This document shows positions 1 through 9,680 of a stretch of DNA of 64,000 nucleotides, piece after piece; positions within the stretch are counted from its first letter, which is position 1, and each line of letters begins with the position of its first letter. The stretch comes from Aquimarina rhabdastrellae. Its GTDB lineage: Bacteria > Bacteroidota > Bacteroidia > Flavobacteriales > Flavobacteriaceae. The notes under the pieces are model-generated. The model made no database searches, was not told the origin of the DNA, and saw only the letters and a program-made list of their open reading frames with translations. Location: the NCBI GenBank assembly GCA_947387485.1, contig CANDNT010000001.1:434001-498000 (forward strand), in the 5' to 3' direction. The position numbers were made by a program, and so were the translations under genes.

Positions 1-1
1 T

Positions 2-523
2 AAAAATATTATTCAGGAAATCAACTGGATGAACGCATTTGAAGTATATCAAGAGTTACTCAAAAAGGATACTGATAAGCAAATTAATGAGCAAAACTTT
101 TTTGATATCGCAAAAGGTTATCCCTTTGGTATTGTTAAGCAAAATTCTGAATGTGTCGTTCGTGATCCTATCGCTACAAACGAAAAAGGTGAACTCATTT
201 GTGTGGGAGAAGTACCCGAAAACACGATTCTTGATGTTTTAAAAGGAGAAAATGATTCTCTTATTAAATCCGCCAAAGAAGCAACTCAACTAGCCCTTAA
301 TGCATCTCATAATCCATCACATGCGTTTATTATCGATTGTATTTCTAGAGTACTTTTTTTAGAAGATGATTTTGATACAGAACTCAATGCAATTCATCAA
401 GCGCTTGTAAAAACACCTTCAATTACTCAAATTAATGGTGCTTTAACTTTGGGTGAAATTTCGTCATATAATGGGTATCTAGAATTCTTCAATAAAACTA
501 TAGTTATCGGGTTACTAAAATAA
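2..523 (+). CDS. FIST-domain signal transduction protein (C-terminal part)
   Basis: The reading frame is open to the left edge of the window, so this is the C-terminal 173 residues of a longer protein; the first internal ATG is at 29 but coding continues upstream of it. The region resembles the FIST_C half of FIST proteins, with the typical GALTLGEI and GYLEFFNKT segments near the end. FIST domains are predicted intracellular sensors, often next to kinases, and small-ligand binding has been proposed for the family. The stop is only 3 bases before a histidine kinase, which is followed by an Hpt protein and a LytTR regulator. I infer that it is the input component of this phosphorelay. The family call is good; the ligand is unknown. 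Confidence 0.8.
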   Translation, partial: KNIIQEINWMNAFEVYQELLKKDTDKQINEQNFFDIAKGYPFGIVKQNSECVVRDPIATNEKGELICVGEVPENTILDVLKGENDSLIKSAKEATQLALNASHNPSHAFIIDCISRVLFLEDDFDTELNAIHQALVKTPSITQINGALTLGEISSYNGYLEFFNKTIVIGLLK

Positions 524-526
524 ATT

Positions 527-1684
527 ATGAATTTAAATTCACATACTGCTGATATAAATTATTTGTATGAACTTTCTATGGCTATTGGTAACTCCTTAGA
601 TTATCAAGGCAATTGTAATCATTTTCTACAACTTTTACTTGCAAGAAAAAGTCTAAGTTCTTGTTGGATCTATAGAAAGGATAAAGAACATTATACTCTA
701 TCCTACTCTTATCCTAACCCAAATAAAATCAAATATTCAAAATCTATTACTAAGATTCTAGATCAACTCCTTTATGGTGTTAATGCTGTAATTCTAGAAA
801 TCACTACAGATATCATTCAAATAGCTCCTATCCCTATCCAACAGGGATCCGTTTTGATCTTTGACTTACAATCGCAAGGGATACTGTTTTTACACAGTAC
901 GCAAAAAGATGCTTTTTTACCAAAAGATATTAGTCAATTAAAACCTATAATGAATAAATTCATACTCTCTCTAGAAGCCTGTGAATCATTTACTCGCAAT
1001 GAAAATTTACTCAATAAGCTTGCCATGCAAAATAGAGAGTTAAACGATTATGCGCATATCGTATCACACGATCTTAAGTCTCCATTACGTAATATTTATA
1101 CGTTATTGCACTGGATTAGTGAAGATACATCTCAACCTCTGGATAAATTAACTAAACAATACTTTGATCGCATAGGTAAAAATGTTGAAAAAATGGATAC
1201 TTTAATTAGTGGAATTCTAGAGTATTCAACGCTGGATAAACGTAAAAAAGACAAACGTATCATTGACCTTTATCAATTGCTTAATGAAGTTATTTTACTA
1301 TTAACGATTCCATCTCATATAAGTATTAAAATTCCTCCTACACTCCCCAAAATCATTGCAGATCCAATCGATATCAAACAAATCTTTTATAATTTACTTA
1401 TGAATGCTATAAAAAGTATTGATAAACCTCTAGGAACTATCAAAATTGAAGCTGTTGATACTACAGAGTGTTGGCAATTTAAAATTATTGATAACGGAAA
1501 AGGAATTGAAGAAAAATATTTTCAAAAAATATTTCAGGTATTCCAAAAACTTGAAGATAATAGTATGAGTAATGGAATGGGATTAGCTATGACGCAAAAA
1601 ATAGTTGCGCATTATGGAGGTACAATAACTGTAGCTTCAAAAAAAGACGAAGGCAGTATTTTTAGTTTTAATTTAAAAAAATAA
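527..1684 (+). CDS. Sensor histidine kinase, soluble, of a FIST-Hpt-LytTR phosphorelay
   Basis: A 385-residue kinase without a signal peptide or membrane segment, so probably cytoplasmic. Residues 1 to about 155 form a GAF-like or otherwise unassigned input region. A short helix leads to the HisKA dimerisation domain with phospho-acceptor His181 in SHDLKSPLRN. The HATPase_c domain follows, with the N box around Asn289 and Asn293, DNGKGI at 322-327 and the GMGLAM lid at 350-355. It starts 3 bases after the FIST gene and ends 3 bases before an Hpt gene, so the genes are almost certainly co-transcribed. A soluble kinase beside a FIST protein fits sensing through protein contact with the FIST partner. 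That last point is inference. Confidence 0.9.
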   Translation: MNLNSHTADINYLYELSMAIGNSLDYQGNCNHFLQLLLARKSLSSCWIYRKDKEHYTLSYSYPNPNKIKYSKSITKILDQLLYGVNAVILEITTDIIQIAPIPIQQGSVLIFDLQSQGILFLHSTQKDAFLPKDISQLKPIMNKFILSLEACESFTRNENLLNKLAMQNRELNDYAHIVSHDLKSPLRNIYTLLHWISEDTSQPLDKLTKQYFDRIGKNVEKMDTLISGILEYSTLDKRKKDKRIIDLYQLLNEVILLLTIPSHISIKIPPTLPKIIADPIDIKQIFYNLLMNAIKSIDKPLGTIKIEAVDTTECWQFKIIDNGKGIEEKYFQKIFQVFQKLEDNSMSNGMGLAMTQKIVAHYGGTITVASKKDEGSIFSFNLKK

Positions 1685-1687
1685 TCT

Positions 1688-2008
1688 ATGACCTTACAAC
1701 CTAATTTAAACTATATAAACGAATTATCTGGTGATGATGAATTATTCAAAAAGAAATTAATTTCGATTTTCAAAAAAGAATTTCCTGAAGAGAAAACAGT
1801 TTTTTTACAAAACTATACTACACAAAAATGGAAAGACGCTGCTGAAAATGTACACAAACTCAAACACAAAATAGGGATGCTTGGTCTAGAAGAAGCTTAT
1901 CAAGTTGCTATTGATTTTGAAAACGAATTATTAGCTCATAAAAACACTTTATTTCCAAAATTTATGTTAATTTTAGATAACATAGAGGATTTTATACTTC
2001 CGCTATAA
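1688..2008 (+). CDS. Stand-alone Hpt (histidine phosphotransfer) domain protein
   Basis: A 106-residue all-helical protein matching the Hpt fold. The likely phospho-accepting histidine is His56 in the segment NVHKLKHKIG. The canonical motif is HxLKG followed by a small residue. Here the lysine is kept (Lys59) but the glycine is replaced by His60, a noticeable deviation. It lies 3 bases after the histidine kinase and 46 bases before the LytTR regulator start. It would relay phosphate between the kinase (or a receiver on another protein) and a response regulator. No receiver domain is fused to the upstream kinase, so the direction of transfer cannot be read from this operon alone. Confidence 0.8.
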   Translation: MTLQPNLNYINELSGDDELFKKKLISIFKKEFPEEKTVFLQNYTTQKWKDAAENVHKLKHKIGMLGLEEAYQVAIDFENELLAHKNTLFPKFMLILDNIEDFILPL

Positions 2009-2054
2009 CTTTCCCCCAAAGTCTATATTGTTTGTTAACCTAAAAAAATGTTAT

Positions 2055-2774
2055 ATGAATTCTATCATTATTGATGATGAGGCTACTGCTAGAGCAATTT
2101 TAAAAAAACTTTGTAAATCAAATCAAGAAGTTACACTCATAGAAGAGTTTCCAAATGCCATTCAAGCAATAAAATATTTAAATCAAAATGCTGTCGATTT
2201 AATTTTTTTAGATATTCATATGCCCGATTTTACAGGTTTTGATTTTATACAAACTATAAAAAATCCACCAAAAATTGTTTTAACAACTTCAGACAAAAAT
2301 TTTGCTCTTGAAGCTTTTGAATATGACTGTATTGTAGATTATATAGTAAAACCTATAACTCAAGATCGTTTCGATAAAGCTATTCAGAAAGCTAAAAACT
2401 TTAGTACTCCTACAACTGAGTTATCTATTTCTAAAAACGAAGAGACCTCAACAAATAATGAAGAAAATGATTTGTATGTTAATATCGATCGTAGGTTAAT
2501 AAAAATAGATATCCCTAGTATTTATTTGGTTGAAGCAAAAGGAGATTATATCACTGTAAAAACAGAAAAAAAGAATTATGTAGTTCATTCTACATTGAAG
2601 AAAATTGAAGAAAAACTTCCTAACGAATTATTCTTAAAAATACATCGCTCATATATTATAAACATTAAAAGAATTATTGATATTGAAGATAATAGTGTCT
2701 TAATTGCCAAAGATGTTATTCCAGTAAGTCGATCAAATAGACCCGAGCTTATGAAACGATTGAATCTTTTATAA
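2055..2774 (+). CDS. LytTR-family response regulator
   Basis: An N-terminal receiver domain has the acidic pair Asp7-Asp8 and phospho-acceptor Asp53 in LIFLDIHMP. A linker of about 20 polar residues follows, then a LytTR DNA-binding domain at about 140-238 with the family-typical KIHRSYIIN and PVSRSNRPEL segments. The frame is open from 2028, but the start at 2055 gives MNSIIIDDE, which matches the usual beginning of receiver domains, so I chose it. The gene ends the FIST-kinase-Hpt set and is its probable output. LytTR regulators bind direct repeats upstream of envelope or secretion genes in many bacteria. The target genes here are not evident; the large secreted protein downstream is a possible one. 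Confidence 0.9.
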   Translation: MNSIIIDDEATARAILKKLCKSNQEVTLIEEFPNAIQAIKYLNQNAVDLIFLDIHMPDFTGFDFIQTIKNPPKIVLTTSDKNFALEAFEYDCIVDYIVKPITQDRFDKAIQKAKNFSTPTTELSISKNEETSTNNEENDLYVNIDRRLIKIDIPSIYLVEAKGDYITVKTEKKNYVVHSTLKKIEEKLPNELFLKIHRSYIINIKRIIDIEDNSVLIAKDVIPVSRSNRPELMKRLNLL

Positions 2775-3273
2775 TCGTTAATTTTTATTCTTACCCCTAC
2801 CTTGGTTAATATTATAGTATACAATTATTAGCCTGTCTCTTCTTTTTTTATTTTTAAGAATTAATTCTTCTTGTCCATTCTTACAAAAAAGTCATTTGTT
2901 TCAAAATTCCTACAATTTTAACATTTACAAAAAACTGTAGGAAAAAACATTTCATCTTCACTAATTATCAATTCATCGAAAACATCTCAAAAAAAGCTTC
3001 AATCCCTTTAAATTAAAGCAAAAATTAAATATCCCCATGGTCATTTAAAATCAAAAGGTTAGTTAATTTCAACATAATTACAATTATTTAACATTTTTTT
3101 ATGAGGAAAACCTTAGAAAGTCTACGGAATTCACATAGGCAATTTTCGACAAGAGTAATTAACTTTACGATGAATTGAAAAACAGACACTTAACCCCTAC
3201 AAATTGTATTTTTAATCAAAATCAACATTAAAACTATTTAATACTGTTTACATTAATTAAACCCAAATTAACC
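2775..3273. other. Intergenic region, 499 bp, upstream of the LruC protein
   Basis: No convincing gene is present on either strand. The only structure I see is an inverted repeat with 8-base arms at 2907-2914 and 2936-2943 (TTCCTACA and TGTAGGAA) around a 21-base loop. It is too loose for a clear terminator and could be a regulator site. The region is AT-rich, must carry the promoter of the large secreted protein, and may include a long leader. Confidence 0.4.
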
Positions 3274-6200
3274 ATGAGAAAAATTTTACTCTTTGCTGGT
3301 TTACTTGTAGCTCTCACAACGCAGGCGCAATCACCTGCCGCATTCGATTGTAACGAAGGTTCGTTTTATCAAGTAATTTCTGGCCAACTCAAAGCATACG
3401 ATCCTATTACAGGAATGTATTCTGATCCACTACATACCCATATCAATGCATATAATGCTGGTGGGTATAATAGCGTTGATAATTATTTATATGCTGTTAA
3501 TAAAGGTGATTCTCATCTATTAAGAATCGGTACAGATTTTATTCAAAATCTAGGTCAAGTAACACAAAATAATGGTGTAAACTTTGGCGGTGGTTATTGT
3601 GCTGATGTCGATTTGGATGGTAATTTATGGGCTTTCCAAAATGGCGATAGACAAACTTTTCACAAAGTTGTTAACCTACAAACTTATGATGAGGAAACAC
3701 AACCAATATTTGAAATAGTAACAGCAGATAGAGCTATTCCTACTACATGTGCAGATATTGCCCTGATCGACGATGCCTTTTATGGTGGTGGTAGAGGAAA
3801 TCTATACAAATGGGATATTTCTAGCGGTACTCCTGTAGTAACAGTTATCGAGAATGTTCCTGGTTTACCTAATAGCACATTCGGTGCAGCATATACAGAT
3901 ACAGCAAAACGTCTGTATTTATCTGATAACAAAGGAAAATTATATTTAATTGAAGGATACGATACAGCCACTCCACAAGCTGTATTTTTAAACAATACGG
4001 AGCCTACAAACTCCAATGATGGTTTTAAGTGTGCTATAGGAATGTCTCCATTAGACAGGGATGAAGATGCAGTACTTGATTCAATGGATATGGATGCTGA
4101 TAATGACGGAATCACTGATATAGTAGAGTGTAATGGAGTCAATCCCTATGGCGATGATGACAATGATAGCATTTTTAACTACTTAGATAATGACGTGAGT
4201 GGTAATGGAGATAGTGTAGTACAAGATGCCTTTGACAGTGATCGTGATAAAATCCCTAATTTTCTTGATCTAGATAGTGATAATGATGGGATATATGATA
4301 TCAAAGAAGCAGGTCAAGGTCATAAAGATGTTAATGGTGATGGTCGCTACAATCTTAATGATGTAGGGTATAATGATTCTGATCTTGATGGTATAGCCGA
4401 TGATTTTGATCCAGATCAAGGAGGTACTCCATTGATTCCTATAGATACCGATAATGATAATCGTTATGATTGTCTTGATATAGATTCTGATAATGATGGT
4501 ATTATTGATCTAATCGAAGGACAAGACAGTAATTCTTTCTTACCATTATCTGGAATAGACCAAGATCATGATGGATTAGACGATAATTTTGATCCTGATT
4601 ACGGTGGTTCTGCCAAAGGTAATACCAATACAGATGGTGATGCAGAAGAAGATTACCTAGATTTAGATTCAGATGATGATGGAATTGATGATACTATAGA
4701 AGCTTATGATACAGATGGTGATGGAATTGCTAACACATTAGCGACAGGACAAGATAATGATGGTGATGGTCTTGATGATGGTTATGATAGACAAGTAACA
4801 AATTTTGTTAGTGATAATGGAGGCCAAAGTCCTGAAGATTTTCCGTTACCTCCTATTTGTGAACGCTATAATACATTAGGTTCATATACAGCAGACGGAA
4901 CACCAGAATACCTTGATGGAAGAGATACTGTTACTCAAGAGACTTTAGATTTAATCAATAATGCTTTACCAGAACAATATCCTGTTCCAGAGTATAATGC
5001 ACATTATATTACTTCTGGTTATGATACAGATCTTATGTTAAGTGAACCATCTGATGTATGGGTGACATTTGTTGCCGAAGGTGCTGGGTATCGAAACACT
5101 TTGGGTTATTATACCTATGATTTAACCTTACCTAGAACAACAATACCTCAACCAGAAGATATTACTATTATTTTTCCTAATGTCTCTGCCGAAGGTAGTG
5201 GTGGTAGCTTAGTTGCAGGTGATAAAGTAAATATTGGTAATTTCCCTGCTAATACAGGTATTGGTTGGGTTTTATTAGCCGATGCATGGGATGGTAGTTG
5301 TATCGATCATGGTAATTGGCAATTACACTCTAATTCTAATTTTAATCCTGAAAAAGTCGAATCACTTAGAAATCACAATGTTTTAATTGCTGATCCAGAA
5401 AACGAGCGTATTATACTTGGTTTTGAAGACATTAGAAGAGACTATAGCTACTGTGATCATGACTTTAATGATGCTTTATTTTATATTACAACCACATCTT
5501 ATGAAAATATGATGACTTCTAATCTTGTTGATATTAGTACAGCAACTGATGTAAGTTCTGGTAATGATGGTGGATTAGAAAGTAATGGTAAACTAGCAGA
5601 GCTTATTGCTAAACGTAATTTCTTACGCGTTAAAAATAATACTGCTCGTAATACGATAAAGAAACAACAAATGATCTTGCCTAATCAAGTAGCTAAATCG
5701 GCACGAAATAATAATGATTTAGGATATTATTTCCCTAATAAAGGTTTAAATGATGATGAAAATAGCTATGTGTCTACTCCTACAGATCTATTAGATATTA
5801 CAAATGCTACAGATATTCTTGCTATTGATTACTATGCGCCTAACGATGATCGTATTGCTGCAGGATTAGTGACTACAACTTCGGGAACTATTTATGATCA
5901 TTCTAAAACTATTTGTGATCGATTAAATGGTTCTAGTTTAGAAGATGTACGTACTATGATAGTAAAAGATCATTCTGTAATACATTCTGTTATCAAACGC
6001 TCTAATGGTGATATTGAACATGCTATTAGTTTCTCTATTAAACTACATGGGGCTGCAACTACAGATGATGAGGATTTTGATGCCAATACTTTATATAGTT
6101 TATGGAATATAGCTCAATACCCAGAAGGAGAATATTTAAACTTCCAGGTATGGGGTGCTTCTATGGCGCAATTATCACATATCGTAAATCATATCATTGA

Positions 6201-7278
6201 TAAATTAGAAGAAGAAAAACCTTTACATAAATACAAAATGGAAAATAAAGTTCCAGAAGTATTTGTTCGTCAAGGTACTTATAGAGATGGTCATTTAATG
6301 TTAAGTTTAGTCAATAAAAATCAATCTAGTAGTGTCATTTTTGAAGGAAACTTGAGAAGAACAGAACAAATGAGTGAGATGTCTTATACAGAAACCTTAC
6401 CTCTTACTGGAGAATATCATCAAACCATTGAAGTTCATGCTGGGTTTATCTTTGATATAGGATTCTCTATATCAGGAAGTACCTCTCCTACTCATGATTC
6501 GTTATATCTAGCCGATGGTCCTTGGGGAATAGACTATCAAAATAATGAGGCTACAGTAGATACGTTTGATATCATATTGAATACAAATCACGATACAGAA
6601 GAAGGTGTTTATCATATAGAAAGAGATGCTCTTGTAAGTGGGGAAATTACAGGAACAGTCAATGTCTTTAGAAACATCTTAGCAGGAGATTTAACTTTTG
6701 GAATAGAAGATTATAAAGGAATACAATTTAATCTTATCAATGACAAAGAAGTTGAAGTTGTCTTGGTAAAAAATAATTTAGAAAACTGGGATGATCGTTT
6801 ACGATTAACTATTCCTCCTAATGCTACAGAAACACATTATAAAATTCCATTAACCGCTTTCAAAGACGGATCTGGTAATCATGTTCCTATTCAGGACATT
6901 AAAAACATCGTGTTTTCTACGCATGGGAATTACAATACATCAGAAGCTTTTATGACTAGTGTATCCGAATTAGCATTAATAGATGCTCAAGTGTTAAGTG
7001 TTGGGGAAGAACAATTAACAGACATACGTAAAAAAGTAGTAAACGCACCTAATCCTTTTAATCATTCTACAATGATTTATTTACCAGAAGCTACAGCTCA
7101 ATTTGACATTAAAGTTTATGACATACTAGGTAGACTAATACGTCAAGAAACTTTAGTTACAGATAGTAGCCAAAAAGCAGCACAATTTGATACCAATATA
7201 CTAAAACAAGGGGTTTATAAATATGTTATTATCGCTAATGAAGGAACAAAACATACAGGAACGTTCCTAATTAAATAA
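3274..7278 (+). CDS. Large secreted LruC-domain protein with TSP3 repeats and T9SS sorting signal
   Basis: This 1334-residue protein starts with a clear signal peptide ending in TQAQ. Residues 20 to about 260 look like a beta-propeller-type domain of the DUF6923 kind. Residues of roughly 262-530 hold repeated Asp-rich segments such as DSDNDGI, typical of thrombospondin type 3 calcium-binding repeats. An LruC/DUF4842-like region follows, with DHDFNDALFYI near residue 730. The last 80 or so residues begin with NAPNPFN and end in GTFLIK, a type A T9SS C-terminal sorting domain. It is therefore expected to be exported by T9SS and attached to the cell surface or released. Its function is unknown; an adhesive or surface-layer role is a guess. 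It is monocistronic and ends in a strong hairpin terminator. Confidence 0.88.
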   Translation: MRKILLFAGLLVALTTQAQSPAAFDCNEGSFYQVISGQLKAYDPITGMYSDPLHTHINAYNAGGYNSVDNYLYAVNKGDSHLLRIGTDFIQNLGQVTQNNGVNFGGGYCADVDLDGNLWAFQNGDRQTFHKVVNLQTYDEETQPIFEIVTADRAIPTTCADIALIDDAFYGGGRGNLYKWDISSGTPVVTVIENVPGLPNSTFGAAYTDTAKRLYLSDNKGKLYLIEGYDTATPQAVFLNNTEPTNSNDGFKCAIGMSPLDRDEDAVLDSMDMDADNDGITDIVECNGVNPYGDDDNDSIFNYLDNDVSGNGDSVVQDAFDSDRDKIPNFLDLDSDNDGIYDIKEAGQGHKDVNGDGRYNLNDVGYNDSDLDGIADDFDPDQGGTPLIPIDTDNDNRYDCLDIDSDNDGIIDLIEGQDSNSFLPLSGIDQDHDGLDDNFDPDYGGSAKGNTNTDGDAEEDYLDLDSDDDGIDDTIEAYDTDGDGIANTLATGQDNDGDGLDDGYDRQVTNFVSDNGGQSPEDFPLPPICERYNTLGSYTADGTPEYLDGRDTVTQETLDLINNALPEQYPVPEYNAHYITSGYDTDLMLSEPSDVWVTFVAEGAGYRNTLGYYTYDLTLPRTTIPQPEDITIIFPNVSAEGSGGSLVAGDKVNIGNFPANTGIGWVLLADAWDGSCIDHGNWQLHSNSNFNPEKVESLRNHNVLIADPENERIILGFEDIRRDYSYCDHDFNDALFYITTTSYENMMTSNLVDISTATDVSSGNDGGLESNGKLAELIAKRNFLRVKNNTARNTIKKQQMILPNQVAKSARNNNDLGYYFPNKGLNDDENSYVSTPTDLLDITNATDILAIDYYAPNDDRIAAGLVTTTSGTIYDHSKTICDRLNGSSLEDVRTMIVKDHSVIHSVIKRSNGDIEHAISFSIKLHGAATTDDEDFDANTLYSLWNIAQYPEGEYLNFQVWGASMAQLSHIVNHIIDKLEEEKPLHKYKMENKVPEVFVRQGTYRDGHLMLSLVNKNQSSSVIFEGNLRRTEQMSEMSYTETLPLTGEYHQTIEVHAGFIFDIGFSISGSTSPTHDSLYLADGPWGIDYQNNEATVDTFDIILNTNHDTEEGVYHIERDALVSGEITGTVNVFRNILAGDLTFGIEDYKGIQFNLINDKEVEVVLVKNNLENWDDRLRLTIPPNATETHYKIPLTAFKDGSGNHVPIQDIKNIVFSTHGNYNTSEAFMTSVSELALIDAQVLSVGEEQLTDIRKKVVNAPNPFNHSTMIYLPEATAQFDIKVYDILGRLIRQETLVTDSSQKAAQFDTNILKQGVYKYVIIANEGTKHTGTFLIK

Positions 7279-7589
7279 GGCAATATTACCTCATATAAGA
7301 ACGCTATCAAACACAAATAAGGGTTGACAGAAATAATCTGTCAACCCTTTTAATACTAGTATAAGTAAATCATAACAATTATCACATTATACTTTATATG
7401 TTAAATATTTATCAATTTTTATTTTACATATAATACTATTTTTTCTACCGTAAACATTGGCATAACTAGCCTAACATAATATATAAGAATAATGATTTTC
7501 TGCTATAGTATTAATTAAATTTATAATCATTTTGTCATTTCATCCGTAAAATAGTATATTTAAAGTGAATAACACATCCCAACCAAAAA
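7279..7589. other. Intergenic region, 311 bp, before the hybrid kinase
   Basis: Apart from the terminator at 7319-7352, this stretch is AT-rich and holds no open frame of note. It should contain the promoter of the hybrid sensor kinase, but I cannot single out a convincing element. Confidence 0.4.
7319..7352 (+). terminator. Rho-independent terminator after the LruC protein
   Basis: A perfect 12-base-pair stem (AAGGGTTGACAG with CTGTCAACCCTT) and a 7-base loop is followed by a short T-run. It lies 40 bases after the stop codon. Confidence 0.9.
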
Positions 7590-9659
7590 ATGTTAAAAAA
7601 ACCTGCTACTCTTTTTTTATTGTTATTCTCTTGTGTTTTATTTTTTAATTGTTCTAATGAAAAAGAATTAACCTCGTATGAAAAAGAATGGCTTAAAAAT
7701 AATCCTGATCTTAATGTAGGTGTTTTTTCGTATTACCCTCCCTATTTATTTACTAATGACAAAGGTAATATCGATGGTGTCTTAATAGATTATTTAGATA
7801 TCATTGAACAAAAGCTATCTTATACTTTTAAAAAAACATATTATACCAATTGGCAAAAACTACTAGATGATGCCAAAGCGGGAAAAGTTGATATCATTCT
7901 AGAAATCACAGATACAGAAAACCGAAGACAATTCTTAAATTTTACTCCTGCAGTTTTTGTGACTCCATATTCTATTATAGCAAATAAAAAAGTCCCATGG
8001 GGTACTCCTCTTAAGAAATTTAAAGACAAAAAAATTGTTGTTGTAGAAGGATACTCTGTTCATGAATATCTAGATCGTAATTATAAAGATTATAACATTT
8101 TTACAGCACCTAATGACAGTACTGCACTAGCTCAGGTTTATAATGGTACTTATGATGCTTATATAGGTCTTAAAACAAGTACAAAATACTTGTTAAAGAT
8201 GAACGAATGGAATTCGAGATTAAAAGTTATTCACGATATAGATTATGATTTTAGACAAAGTATAGCCACTCGCAAAGATATTCCTATACTTAATGATATC
8301 ATTACAAAAACAATTCAGCTTACTCCTATAGAAGAAAAAGAAATCATAGATGCCTGGTTTTATACTATGATTACTCCATTTTATATGGAACCAGCTTTTT
8401 GGATTTTTGTTTCTTTATTTATCGCTATCTCATTAATCGTAATTTTATTCTTAAACTCTTTATTAAAATATAGAGTTAATCAAAAAACCAAAGAATTAGT
8501 TGATGCAAAAGATAAAGCTGAAGAAAGCGATCGTTTAAAAACTCAATTTTTACAAAATATTTCGCATGAAATCAGGACTCCTATGAACGGAATCATAGGG
8601 TTCACTGATATCATAAACAATTATGATATATCTGAAAATGAACGAAAAAAATATATCAATTTAATAGCAGACAGCAGTAAATTACTTATTAAAATCATTG
8701 ATGACATTTTAGAAATATCAGAGCTTAAAACCAAACAAGCCAATATTAACATTTCTAGAATTAACTTAAATCAACTTCTTGATTTCTTGTTTTCTATTTA
8801 TGAAACTAAAGCAAGTCAAAATAACATCCCATTATATTTAGAAAAAGCTTTGGAAGATGATGCTTGTTATATTTTTTCTGATGAAAAAAAACTTAAGTCC
8901 ATTCTAAGTAATATGATTGAAAATGCTATTAAGTTTACAAAAAAAGGTTTTATTAAAATCTCTTATACTATAGAAAATAATCAACTATTAATTAGTGTTC
9001 AAGATACGGGAATTGGTATTCGAGATAAGAATCAACAAAAAATATTTAATAGCTTCACTCAAGAAGAAAAAGAATTAAATAAAAGTTATGGTGGTTTAGG
9101 AATAGGGCTTTCTATTGCCAAAGAGAATGTAGAACTTCTCAATGGTACTATTTCTTTTACATCACAAGAAGGTATTGGTTCAACATTTTTAATTTCATTG
9201 CCTTATCCTTCTACTCTTCAACGAGTAAATACAGCTCCTATAGTTATAGAAAAATATAACCCAAATCTAGAGCATTTTAAAACTAAGAATAAGCGTATTA
9301 TCTTAATTGCCGAAGATGGTGAGGTTAATTTCTTATACCTCAAAACTATTCTTAATAAAATGACTGGATATGATTTTACAATACATAGAGCAAAAAATGG
9401 TAAAGATGCTGTAGAGTTATGTAAAACCGAACAGAATATCGATCTAGTACTTATGGATATTAAAATGCCTATTATGGATGGTTATGATGCTACAAAATAT
9501 ATCAAAAAATTACGTCCTGATTTACCTATTATAGCTCAAACTGCTTATACAACAAAGGATGATATAGACAAAGCTTTATCTGCTGGATGTGATGATTTTG
9601 TAGCCAAACCTGTGGATCGAAATATATTAAAACCTATGATTCAAAAGCATATTCTATAA
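7590..9659 (+). CDS. Hybrid sensor histidine kinase with periplasmic solute-binding domain and receiver
   Basis: This 689-residue protein has a BvgS/EvgS-like architecture. The signal sequence ends near Cys21 (FFNC), which resembles a loose Bacteroidota lipobox. Residues about 40-260 match the bacterial solute-binding family 3 (SBP_bac_3) fold and would sense a small solute in the periplasm. One membrane segment follows at about 270-293. The HisKA domain has His326 in NISHEIRTPMNG and the HATPase_c domain has N-box Asn445, DTGIGI at 472-477 and GGLGIGLS at 501-508. The receiver has the acidic pair Glu575-Asp576 and phospho-acceptor Asp623. There is no DNA-binding output, so a separate Hpt or regulator must act downstream. 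The ligand is unknown. Confidence 0.92.
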   Translation: MLKKPATLFLLLFSCVLFFNCSNEKELTSYEKEWLKNNPDLNVGVFSYYPPYLFTNDKGNIDGVLIDYLDIIEQKLSYTFKKTYYTNWQKLLDDAKAGKVDIILEITDTENRRQFLNFTPAVFVTPYSIIANKKVPWGTPLKKFKDKKIVVVEGYSVHEYLDRNYKDYNIFTAPNDSTALAQVYNGTYDAYIGLKTSTKYLLKMNEWNSRLKVIHDIDYDFRQSIATRKDIPILNDIITKTIQLTPIEEKEIIDAWFYTMITPFYMEPAFWIFVSLFIAISLIVILFLNSLLKYRVNQKTKELVDAKDKAEESDRLKTQFLQNISHEIRTPMNGIIGFTDIINNYDISENERKKYINLIADSSKLLIKIIDDILEISELKTKQANINISRINLNQLLDFLFSIYETKASQNNIPLYLEKALEDDACYIFSDEKKLKSILSNMIENAIKFTKKGFIKISYTIENNQLLISVQDTGIGIRDKNQQKIFNSFTQEEKELNKSYGGLGIGLSIAKENVELLNGTISFTSQEGIGSTFLISLPYPSTLQRVNTAPIVIEKYNPNLEHFKTKNKRIILIAEDGEVNFLYLKTILNKMTGYDFTIHRAKNGKDAVELCKTEQNIDLVLMDIKMPIMDGYDATKYIKKLRPDLPIIAQTAYTTKDDIDKALSAGCDDFVAKPVDRNILKPMIQKHIL

Positions 9660-9680
9660 TGTTTTCTATTTTTGGCATCT

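Noticed and set aside
2028..2054. An upstream in-frame start for the LytTR regulator
   Set aside because: Residues before the ATG at 2055 do not match the receiver domain start.
3780..4142. A long antisense frame inside the LruC gene
   Set aside because: It lies opposite a well-supported coding gene whose Asp-rich repeat codons create open antisense frames.
4060..4860. Repeated GATAATGATGG-like units in the LruC gene, at first suggestive of a DNA repeat array
   Set aside because: They are codons of the DxDNDG protein repeats, varied in sequence and not a spaced CRISPR-like array.
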